This document shows, piece by piece, positions 1 to 8,100 of a stretch of 33,415 bases of DNA. The DNA is taken from IMG/VR virus record IMGVR_UViG_3300031963_000562, positions 1 to 33,415 of that record. One strand, 5' to 3'. The notes beneath the pieces were generated by a model, which saw only the letters and a list, made by a program, of their open reading frames with translations, was not told where the DNA came from and did no database searches. Made by a program: the position numbers and the translations under genes. How positions within the stretch are numbered: the first letter of the stretch is position 1; every line of letters begins with the position of its first letter. The DNA comes from a virus.

Positions 1-1009
1 CACCCTGTGATCCAGTGAATCCAGTAGCACCAGTATTTCCTACTGAACCAGTGAAGCCAGTAGCACCGGTTCCACCAGTTCCACCAGCAGTACCCTGTGA
101 ACCAGTAAATCCAGTAGTACCAGGATCACCAATGGTTCCTCGTGAACCGGTAAAGCCAGTCCCACCGTTTGTTCCAGCAGTACCCTGTGATCCAGTAAAT
201 CCGGTAGCACCAGTAGAACCAGGATCACCAATGGTTCCTCGCGATCCAGTAAATCCAGTTCCACCAGTTCCACCAGCAGTACCTTGTGATCCAGTAAATC
301 CAGCGCCTACTGATCCAGTAAATCCGGTTCCACCAGTTCCACCAGCAGTACCTTGTGATCCAACAAATCCTGTAGATCCAATAGAACCAGTAAATCCAGT
401 TCCACCAGTAGAACCAGCAGAACCAGTCCAACCAATATTACCCTGTGATCCAGTAAATCCTATAGATCCAGCCGATCCTGTAAAGCCTATTGAACCTGTA
501 AAACCAGCGCCTTGTACCCAAGAAACGTTGAATCCATCAGTTTTTAAATAATAACCTGGTAAACCTGTTTGAGTTGGCAAAAGATTATTAATTGCAGTAA
601 CTGCTGTATTTCCACCGGTGCCACCACGAAGAACTGGTAAAATACCATCACCAACTGATGATGCATTTACATAAAGCCCGGTAGAATTTGCTATAATACC
701 AGATTGCGCTCTGATATTAATTAAAACACCGTTTGCAGTAACAATAGAATTAGCGAAATAGAGATTTCCAGCATAAACATCAAATGTTCTACTAGTGTTA
801 CCCAGAGCTTTACCGTTAGCAGTAGGAATTAAGTCGCCTGCAATAGATGTGTTACTATAGGTAAGATTCCCAGTAACGTTTAAGTCACCTTCTACACTGA
901 GCGTTTGCTTAACAATGGCGTGAGCATTGATCGTGGCGTTTGCTTGAAACAGCGAAACACCATCTGTTACTAACAATCCATTATCGATTTTAAAATTAGT
1001 ATTCGCCAT
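1..1009 (-). CDS. Collagen-like tail fibre protein, 3'-truncated by window edge
   Basis: The frame is open from an ATG at 1009 to the left edge with no stop, giving 336 codons. The N-terminus reads MANTNFKIDNGLLVTDG and continues with fibre-type motifs such as LGNTSRTFDVYAGNLYF and RGGTGGNTAV..NLLP, which I know from T4-like tail fibres. From about residue 167 it becomes a Gly-X-Y array built from GFTGS(Q/I/V/R)G blocks, so a collagen-like triple helix is likely. It is the last gene seen in the baseplate/fibre operon and starts 7 nt after the stop of the 613-aa fibre gene, with AAGGT as a ribosome-binding site. The role is probably adhesion or a flexible shaft at the tail tip; the receptor-binding end lies outside the window. 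The true length is unknown. The complementary strand also has an open Pro-rich frame, which is only a shadow of the repeat. Confidence 0.85.
   Translation of the reverse strand, partial: MANTNFKIDNGLLVTDGVSLFQANATINAHAIVKQTLSVEGDLNVTGNLTYSNTSIAGDLIPTANGKALGNTSRTFDVYAGNLYFANSIVTANGVLINIRAQSGIIANSTGLYVNASSVGDGILPVLRGGTGGNTAVTAINNLLPTQTGLPGYYLKTDGFNVSWVQGAGFTGSIGFTGSAGSIGFTGSQGNIGWTGSAGSTGGTGFTGSIGSTGFVGSQGTAGGTGGTGFTGSVGAGFTGSQGTAGGTGGTGFTGSRGTIGDPGSTGATGFTGSQGTAGTNGGTGFTGSRGTIGDPGTTGFTGSQGTAGGTGGTGATGFTGSVGNTGATGFTGSQG
2..512 (-). repeat. Collagen-like Gly-X-Y repeat array
   Basis: The coding strand repeats variants of a GGATTTACTGGATCA block linked by GGTACTGCTGGTGGAACTGG. There are twelve FTGS motifs plus one WTGS and one FVGS before the window ends. 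Several blocks are nearly identical at DNA level, which favours slipped-strand or recombinational changes in copy number. The array continues past the left edge. Confidence 0.85.
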
Positions 1010-1016
1010 GTTGACC

Positions 1017-2858
1017 TTACTTGATTAGATGTGCTACAACTTTTACTGCTGAGTTTGCTACAGATTGTACAAGATATAGATTAACATTGGCAGTATCTGT
1101 GTTTGCCGTAAATGTTCCGAGTGGAGATGAACCACCATTTGATGATACAGTACCGTATACAGTTATAAATGCACTGGAAGAATTATCATGAGCAAGAACT
1201 AGTTCAGAAAGTTGTGTGTTTCCATTTTTGACTTGTACTTCAAATTTACCAGAAGAATATGTTGCTTTCGGGAATCTATAAACTAATACTGATCCAATTG
1301 TAGATCCGACATCAGCGTTTGCAGCTACATCAACAACATAATCTGTTTGGAATGTTGTTGTGTTTGCAATACTTAATGTATTTGATAGAGTCGTAGTACC
1401 AAGAACCGTAAGAGTTCCGTCAGTCTCAATAGCAGTTGAAGTAATAAACGTATTAACTGTTGTGTTGCCAACATTAATTCTAGCGGTTGTTAAGTTGACA
1501 TTCGCGCCGACGTTGATTGTCGATGAAGCGTTAGCTGTAGGAGTATTAATATTACCTGACGCTGTAGTGAGACCGGTAATGCCGAGTGTGCTCAGAGCAT
1601 TCGCTGCGCCTGAAACTCCAAATGTACTTAATGCATTGGCTGCACCAGAAACTCCAAACGTACTTAATGTATTAGCTGCACCGGTCACTGAAAGAGTATT
1701 TGATAAGACGGTTGCACCAACAACAGTAAGTGTGCCATCGGTTTCAATAGCAGTTGAGGTGAGGAATGTATTAACTGTAGTATTACCAACGGTAATTCTA
1801 GCAGTTGTCAGATTTACGTTTGCGCCGACGTTGATTGTCGATGAAGCGTTAGCTGTAGGAGTATTAATATTACCTGAAGCTGTAGTGAGACCGGTAATAT
1901 TTAATGTATTTGATAATGTAGCAGCTCCGAGCACAGTGAGTGTGCCATCGGTTTCAATAGCAGTTGAAGTAATAAACGTATTAACTGTTGTGTTGCCAAC
2001 ATTAATTCTTGCAGCTGTCAGATTTACGTTTGCGCCGACATTTACCGCGGATGACGCGTTAGCCGTCGGAGTATTAAGATTACCAGAAGCGGTAGTAAGT
2101 CCAGTAACAGTTAATGTATTTGATAACGTAGCCGCACCAGTCACTGCAATTGTGTTTGCAAAGTTGGCATTCGAAACTACATTTGCAGCACCACTAATAG
2201 TTAGATAGCTGGTTGGTGTAATTGTAAGATTTGCTGTGCCAGTCCAAGATCCATTGCCAACTACACTGCTGAATGTTGAATTGCCGACATAAAGAGATGT
2301 AGCATTTCCATAAACATTAGCACCAATGGCTACAACTGTAGTATTACCAACAAAGAGACCTGTGTTAAAAGCAGTCGGTGTGATGTTTGCTGTAGATGTA
2401 GTATTTGCAATTTGAATGCGGCTAGGTGAAATATTTGTGTTGACAGTACTGCTAGATTGTGTTATAATCAGACTACTGTTTACAATAGAATTAGCTGTTC
2501 CTAAGCCGAGATAGATACCAACAGGACCTAAGAAGCTATTGGAAGTGGTGTTACCAACTAGTACTCGTATACCAGCATCAGCAGCAACGTAAGCAGTAGC
2601 ATTTGTAGTTATAACTAGATTTGCTGAAAGACCGTTAACATTGCCGCCACGCAGTGCATTAGTAACAACTAAGGTGTTTGCTCCAAATGTACCCCACAGC
2701 TGACCAGTTCTACTGATTGTAGAATTGCCAGTGCTGCCAACAGTGGTATTTGCTGTAACAATTTCAGTCGACAGAGAGTTTAGTAACTCATTTGTTTTGA
2801 GTAACCATATTTCAAAGCTGTCAGTAATGATATCAACATTAGCTACTTGTCTAGACAT
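1017..2858 (-). CDS. Repeat-rich tail fibre / virion structural protein (613 aa)
   Basis: This is a protein rich in Asn, Thr, Ala and Val with no enzymatic motif. The N-terminus (SRQVANVDIITDSFEIW, about residues 2-18) looks like an attachment segment of T4-like fibre proteins. The middle (about residues 245-495) holds three 70-residue repeats, the last preceded by three 12-residue units. The C-terminal 110 residues, containing SGKFEVQVKNGNTQLSELVL and VKVVAHLIK, match a beta-rich module that I recall at the ends of several marine T4-like virion proteins. The start ATG overlaps the stop of the 69-aa gene (TAATG), so translation is probably coupled. It is most likely a fibre or a baseplate-attached spike; the exact role is unknown. 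A 282-codon plus-strand frame inside it has the repeat pattern of an antisense shadow. Confidence 0.75.
   Translation of the reverse strand: MSRQVANVDIITDSFEIWLLKTNELLNSLSTEIVTANTTVGSTGNSTISRTGQLWGTFGANTLVVTNALRGGNVNGLSANLVITTNATAYVAADAGIRVLVGNTTSNSFLGPVGIYLGLGTANSIVNSSLIITQSSSTVNTNISPSRIQIANTTSTANITPTAFNTGLFVGNTTVVAIGANVYGNATSLYVGNSTFSSVVGNGSWTGTANLTITPTSYLTISGAANVVSNANFANTIAVTGAATLSNTLTVTGLTTASGNLNTPTANASSAVNVGANVNLTAARINVGNTTVNTFITSTAIETDGTLTVLGAATLSNTLNITGLTTASGNINTPTANASSTINVGANVNLTTARITVGNTTVNTFLTSTAIETDGTLTVVGATVLSNTLSVTGAANTLSTFGVSGAANALSTFGVSGAANALSTLGITGLTTASGNINTPTANASSTINVGANVNLTTARINVGNTTVNTFITSTAIETDGTLTVLGTTTLSNTLSIANTTTFQTDYVVDVAANADVGSTIGSVLVYRFPKATYSSGKFEVQVKNGNTQLSELVLAHDNSSSAFITVYGTVSSNGGSSPLGTFTANTDTANVNLYLVQSVANSAVKVVAHLIK
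1370..2127 (-). repeat. Three 70-aa fibre repeats
   Basis: A marker sequence, GCGCCGACG/A (plus strand), recurs at 1504, 1822 and 2032. The 210-nt spacing between the last two equals 70 codons. The 318-nt spacing between the first two equals 70 plus 36 codons, and the extra 36 codons are exactly the three 12-residue units at 1585-1692. Each copy carries GLTTASGN(I/L)NTPTANASS and VGNTTVNTF(I/L)TSTAIETDG. The frame is kept throughout. Confidence 0.85.
1585..1692 (-). repeat. Three tandem 36-bp (12-aa) units inside the 70-aa repeats
   Basis: Units at 1585-1620, 1621-1656 and 1657-1692 encode variants of SGAANALSTFGV. They sit between the second and third 70-residue repeats and look like a local expansion. 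Confidence 0.85.
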
Positions 2859-3067
2859 TAATTTCTTCCGTTAACTAACTGTAATAATAGACTTTTGATA
2901 TCACGAAGATCGTTTTCAACTTCATCTATTCTTTTACATAAACTGTTATTCTTTTTATTCGCCTCACGAGCAGCTACGAACTTTTTATATTCTTCTTCAT
3001 TGGTGTTTATAATAACACCACTGTTAGTGTCTTTAACATAACCATGGTGATCTGTTTTCGCTAGCAT
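2858..3067 (-). CDS. Small coiled-coil virion-operon protein (69 aa)
   Basis: The N-terminal half contains GYVKDTNSGVIINTNEEEY, a motif I associate with small conserved proteins of T4-like marine phages. The C-terminal 30 residues (CKRIDEVENDLRDIKSLLLQ) have a heptad pattern suggesting a coiled coil. The ATG overlaps the stop of the 691-aa gene by one base (TAATG), and its own stop overlaps the next ATG in the same way, so the gene is embedded in a coupled set of three. No function is known to me; a connector or assembly factor for the flanking fibre proteins is an inference from position and from the coiled coil. Confidence 0.75.
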   Translation of the reverse strand: MLAKTDHHGYVKDTNSGVIINTNEEEYKKFVAAREANKKNNSLCKRIDEVENDLRDIKSLLLQLVNGRN

Positions 3068-5142
3068 TATGCGGACACTCCAATTACCTGAAGCTGTTCT
3101 ACTCTTGGTATAACATGTGTTGTTTCAGAAAGTAGAACAACTTTAAGTTGCATTGTATTATACGTATCAAATTCAGTATAAGACGAAGTTACATATCTAG
3201 CAACATTATCATTAGCAATGTTATTCCATGCTGTATTCTTATATTTTAATTGATCAACATTAACATCACCAATAATGTTCACATTAGTGATTGGTTTAAA
3301 CGTTGTAATAGCTGTGGTGTTAACACTAGCAACTGGAAATACTTGATGATTTTCTGTAGTAAGAACACTGTATACTCGAATAAGATCTCCAACAGCAATA
3401 TTACCAACCTGAGAGAGAGTAGTAGTAATTGTATTGCTACTCAGAGTAGTCTGGAAGTTTCCAGCTAAACTTGAACTGACTTCAGGGTATTGTGGAAGTG
3501 AATAAGTATATTCCCAAATATCTCTAGGATCTTCAGTACTATATCGAGCAGTGTTATTCTTTAACTCTAATGGCGACCATGACTTATCATCAAATGCTTC
3601 TTTGTCAGCCGAGTTATGAAGCTTGGCGTAAACTTTAATCTGAGTTCCTGCAGGGCGATACGCTGCAAGATATACAACGACGTCTTCAGCATATCTACCT
3701 TCACCAAACTGAATCTTCTTAGAAACATATTTAGATTTAGCAAGTCCATTGCGATCTACTTCAGTATCATAATTAGCAATTCCACCACGCGTGGTTGTAG
3801 TTACATTATTAATATCATTCTGATAGAAGAAGAAATCTAATTCGCCGGTATCAATATATGGCACAGAGAATCGATTAACATCAGATGTAGTTACATTGAA
3901 TGTTATATTAGCAACAGCAGATTTTCTGTTTGCACCATATAGATTAGAGTTATCTACTTCTAAAGATCTTGAAAGAATATATGATGCTCGAGGAGCACTA
4001 TTGAATTTTAATAGTTCTAAATTAGTAGAAGTTGCTGGCATTTGATTAGACGAATTAGCAATATTGTAGTTCATAGTATATGTAGAACTAATAGGATTTC
4101 CAACTAAGAAGCTCGGTTTGAAGTTATCTACTTGGAATCTATCAATTGTTGCAACATTAGCAGAAGCGCCGGATCGAATTCCAGTAATTCTTGTTCCGAC
4201 TGCAAATTTAGAAGTAGTATTAGCTGAAGAATCGACTAAATACACTTTATATTTACTATAATCTGTAAAATACACAGTGGCCACCGGTGGAACTTTAAAT
4301 CCAATACCAGTTGCATTAAAACTAGGATATCTGTCAACGGTGATTGACGTGTCACTATTAATATTAGTGATAGTGACAATATCTCTATTACTACCATCAA
4401 TTAATACAACCTTATTATCAATAGCATAATTGGTAAAAGTTGTTGTAGTTCCAGTGATTATATTATTTGAGTTTGTGAATGTTACTGTGCCTGTAGCATT
4501 AGCAACATTCGAATATACCCACTCACCACCAATAAGAGAACCAGAAGAAGTATTGTCAATTGTAAAGAATTCATATTCTTTATTCACTAGTGGAATTGTT
4601 ATATTATTAGCAACAAATTGTGCTACTTTAACTCTAAATTTAAGATCTTTATCACTTAACTTATCATAACTATCAAAGTTTGTTGATTTATAAAGATACC
4701 CATCAAATCTAGATTGTGAACCAGGAGAAGCAATATTAGTTGCTCCTCCTGCACTAATTATTCTATCACCCTGAACGTTAGTCCAAATATCATACGCTGG
4801 ATCGTTATACTTTATAGCAATTCCATAAAAGCTACCAGTCTTAACTCTGACCGGATTAGAAAATCCAACTACTGTAGGAGTCTGAGCATCATTACTAATA
4901 TTAACAGAATCGTATTCAATAAACTTTACGGAATTTAATAGTGTAGAATTTGGAAGTGGCGCATCATTTTCTACAGTACAAATCCAGACGTTCAGTCCTG
5001 GTTTTGCAGTACCACTAATATTAGCATTTTCTACTGGCTTTGCTTTAAAAAATAAATCAATAGACGTTAACATGATTTCAGTCGCGTTAGCAACTGTTTC
5101 AGGATTTACGTAAAACGTTTGGATGTAGTCAAAATTAGACAT
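3067..5142 (-). CDS. Virion structural protein, baseplate/fibre (691 aa)
   Basis: The N-terminal region (FDYIQTFYVNPETVANATE, then GLNVWICTVEND and GSFYGIAIKYNDPAYDIW) resembles a conserved structural protein that follows the DUF4815 gene in marine T4-like phages. About residues 215-300 hold a VTFTNSNNIITGTTTTF beta-module, a type common in phage fibres. The C-terminal part has EDVVVYLAAYRPAGTQIKVY, YAKLHN and DPRDIWEYTY, a module also seen by me in other myovirus fibre proteins. No catalytic motif is visible. A perfect late-promoter octamer lies just upstream at 5165-5172 and AAGAGGAA is the ribosome-binding site, so it may be expressed separately as well as from upstream. Its position after gp8 and the DUF4815 gene is where T4 has genes 9-12, so a peripheral baseplate or fibre role is likely. 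Confidence 0.7.
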   Translation of the reverse strand: MSNFDYIQTFYVNPETVANATEIMLTSIDLFFKAKPVENANISGTAKPGLNVWICTVENDAPLPNSTLLNSVKFIEYDSVNISNDAQTPTVVGFSNPVRVKTGSFYGIAIKYNDPAYDIWTNVQGDRIISAGGATNIASPGSQSRFDGYLYKSTNFDSYDKLSDKDLKFRVKVAQFVANNITIPLVNKEYEFFTIDNTSSGSLIGGEWVYSNVANATGTVTFTNSNNIITGTTTTFTNYAIDNKVVLIDGSNRDIVTITNINSDTSITVDRYPSFNATGIGFKVPPVATVYFTDYSKYKVYLVDSSANTTSKFAVGTRITGIRSGASANVATIDRFQVDNFKPSFLVGNPISSTYTMNYNIANSSNQMPATSTNLELLKFNSAPRASYILSRSLEVDNSNLYGANRKSAVANITFNVTTSDVNRFSVPYIDTGELDFFFYQNDINNVTTTTRGGIANYDTEVDRNGLAKSKYVSKKIQFGEGRYAEDVVVYLAAYRPAGTQIKVYAKLHNSADKEAFDDKSWSPLELKNNTARYSTEDPRDIWEYTYSLPQYPEVSSSLAGNFQTTLSSNTITTTLSQVGNIAVGDLIRVYSVLTTENHQVFPVASVNTTAITTFKPITNVNIIGDVNVDQLKYKNTAWNNIANDNVARYVTSSYTEFDTYNTMQLKVVLLSETTHVIPRVEQLQVIGVSA

Positions 5143-5164
5143 TAATTCCTCTTAATCTTTTGTT

Positions 5165-5172
5165 TATTTATA
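5165..5172 (-). promoter_or_regulatory. T4-type late promoter octamer
   Basis: The minus strand reads TATAAATA, the exact T4 late-promoter element, in the 34-bp gap before the 691-aa gene. With T4 spacing the transcript would start near 5159, leaving a leader of about 17 nt that includes the ribosome-binding site AAGAGGAA. The match is perfect and well placed, but the region is AT-rich and chance cannot be excluded. Confidence 0.6.
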
Positions 5173-5176
5173 TTAA

Positions 5177-8100
5177 TCAAACTAACTGCTCGTAGTTATC
5201 AGATAAAGATTTAAACCCACCTGAGTAAGTAACGTTTTTAGTATCAATAGCATCATTGATAGCTTGTGAAGTATACGTATCAGTTGTTTGAGTAGTTATG
5301 GTATAATCAGTTGTGGTTGAGGACATCGTGGCAGTTTGTGTTGAATTCAAGCCAGTTGTAGTTCCATAGTCATATGGAATATAGCTGTAATATTTAATGC
5401 CAATTGAACCTGATGCATCTGAGTTGCCATCATATGATTGTACAGAAAATACTTTAGTTCCTGCAGCAGCAGCAGCGAGCTTGTTTCTTTGCTGTAAATC
5501 AGATGTAGCTTCATCGATTCCAGCATCATAGTAGAAGTCGAAATTAAGAATACCATTGACATCTGATAGTAGACCAGATGTATTAGTTGTAGATGTTCTT
5601 GTCTGTGAACATTTACTTGTCTTATCTTCATTGTCAAATATAAATTTGTGATATGTATTCGGTTTTAGTCCAGTAATCGAAATACTAAATCTTTGTGCAT
5701 CAGCTATATAATCACCAAGGTTTATCGAACCATAATAATCAAAGTATGCAAATTGATTAGAAAGCATAATCGTAAAATCTGCTGGACTGACTTGATAAAC
5801 TAGACCATTGTAGTCAAAGTTAGCTGCATTTGGCACAATCTTTGTAACAGTTGTTACTACATCTGATGGATAGTATAGTTTAAATCCAAATGTACCGGCT
5901 TTGGCATCCTGGAATAGACCACTATCAAACTTACCTTTATAAATGCGTAACTTATAGTAAATACCATCATTTGGACTATGAGTCCAAAGAAGTTTGAAGT
6001 GATCCTGAATCCATCCACCAACTGGACCAGTTGATTTGCGCTCCATAGAACCAGGGTGTTCGATCTTTCTTCCATCATTTAGAACAGACAGATTCTTTGC
6101 AGTAATATCTGTTGTAGTGATAGGAAGAGCTGATGCTGAGTTGTATGTTGAAATATACTCTCCACCAGCAGTTGAAGATTGGAATACTTCAAGAGCAAGA
6201 TCATTATCGCGCCCGTTAATATAAAATTCTACTGGACCTGATAGTGCACTAAACGTATAGAAGAACTCTTCATAAACTGAACCAGTGCTACTCAGAGAAG
6301 TACTGCGCTGAGACTGAAGTGCAATAGATGTCTGTTGAGTCACAGTGGTTACTGTAATTGGACCTTCTACAGTACCATCAGTTGCATCATTTTGAGAAAT
6401 AAGAGTAAATTCATTGTATGGAAGAGTCACAACTCCGGATGATCCATCATCCGGACGGAAAGAAAGATTCAATTCTGACAGCCGCGGCCAAAGTTGATCG
6501 TCTTTAATTGTAGCATAAAACTCAGGATTACCAAGATCTGCATAGTTATAATCTGTGAATGGATCAACAAAGAAACCAAAGCGGAAGCGATCTATCAATG
6601 AATCAGCTGAAGAAGGAATAAATCTAGACTTGGCTAGAGCTTCTGCTAATGTGAATGATACGTAATATTCAAGATCTTTGATTCTCTTTTCAAGAGAAGC
6701 GATGTCAGCCATTTTGTACCCCTTGACCTGAATACGCGATCGGTCAGTGGTACCAATATTAGAAGTTACAGTGTAAAGCCCTATTCTACGCCCATAAGAT
6801 TCTGTTGCTATCTTTGTATCAATGATTTTTGCCATATCATTTGAAAGAGATTGCGGCAATGAAGGGTACGGAGGAATAGTTAGAATTTGTAGTGTTAAAC
6901 TATTCTTTGGCTCCGGTGGAATATCACTAATAAATCCACTTTTACCAGTACGAACAATAAATTGTCCTGTGCTGCTTAGAACAACACGATCTGATCTACC
7001 AAGATAATATTCTATGCTTGCAGTTAGATCTGTATCCGGCGTTGGGAAATACTTTTCAGATGCTGTAAAGCGATCCGCTGAAGCCGGTTCACCGGGGTTA
7101 ATAATACTAGCAGCGTTTGCTCCAGCAGCAACTGTTGAAATTTCTTTAATTAAATTAATTGTATTTGCTGAGCGCGGCCGGAAATCATATTGATCACGAA
7201 GATCATAATAAACTCCACTTGTTCCAAGCATTTCTGGAATTTCTAGTGTGTGAATGCTCGATGATACAGAAAGAGCATCAAAATTTAAAGTATCATCGAT
7301 AGTATAAGAACTAACAGTTTTTACACCAATATCACCGCCACTAAATACATCATATTTTATAAGTAGTACAACATCAGTTCCAAGTTCAACGGCCCGTGGC
7401 TTTCTATATAGATAAGAAGTATCTAGATAGTCTTCTTTCTGATTGGTGTCAATGTAGAAATCATTTGTAATATCTGTTACACCATATGTATTAGCAGTAA
7501 AGAAGATTGGTTGACCTGTGAACGTATGATTTTCTGAGGTGGCAGAAGCAGTAATAGTTAAATTGGCTCCACCACGAGTAGAAGCAAGAGCCATACCAGT
7601 ACTATTTGCGTATACAGCATAATATGTTGCTGCTCCAGAAAGTCCTCCAAGCGTTGTAGTAGAGTTTGCATAAACAAAAGAATCTCCATTAGCAAAAGGA
7701 TTGTTGCTGACTTGAATAAACGCGTTTGCTGTAGCTGAATTTATAACACCAGTATTTGCATTGAAAGTCTTAGCTACTGAAGCGCCATTGGCCGAATATA
7801 CTTTTGTTAAGCGGAACGCATCAGATACTCCAAGAGCCCATGGTCCACGAACTGAACCAGAATTATTAGAGCAAACTACACGAGTATAAACTCCACGTTC
7901 ACTAGTTTTACCAGTTGAGCTTACATTTACTCGAGTAGCGTTATATGTAATCATTAGATTTGCAGATGATGATGCATTACTCGTATTAGCAATATTACTT
8001 CCCAGATAAATTGTCATCTGTTGGCTATTAGACACATTTACGTTTGCCCATCGCGTAGATTTTGTCGACAATGATATAGGAACATTCTTAGGGAAGTACA

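Noticed and set aside
15-551. 178-codon plus-strand open frame rich in Pro-Val (PVNPVxPV)
   Set aside because: It is the exact antisense of the Gly-X-Y collagen-like repeat, whose minus-strand frame has a fibre-type N-terminus, a ribosome-binding site and operon context.
1360-2208. 282-codon plus-strand open frame
   Set aside because: It is antisense to the 613-aa repeat protein; its repeats mirror those of the real gene and it has no ribosome-binding site or recognisable motif.
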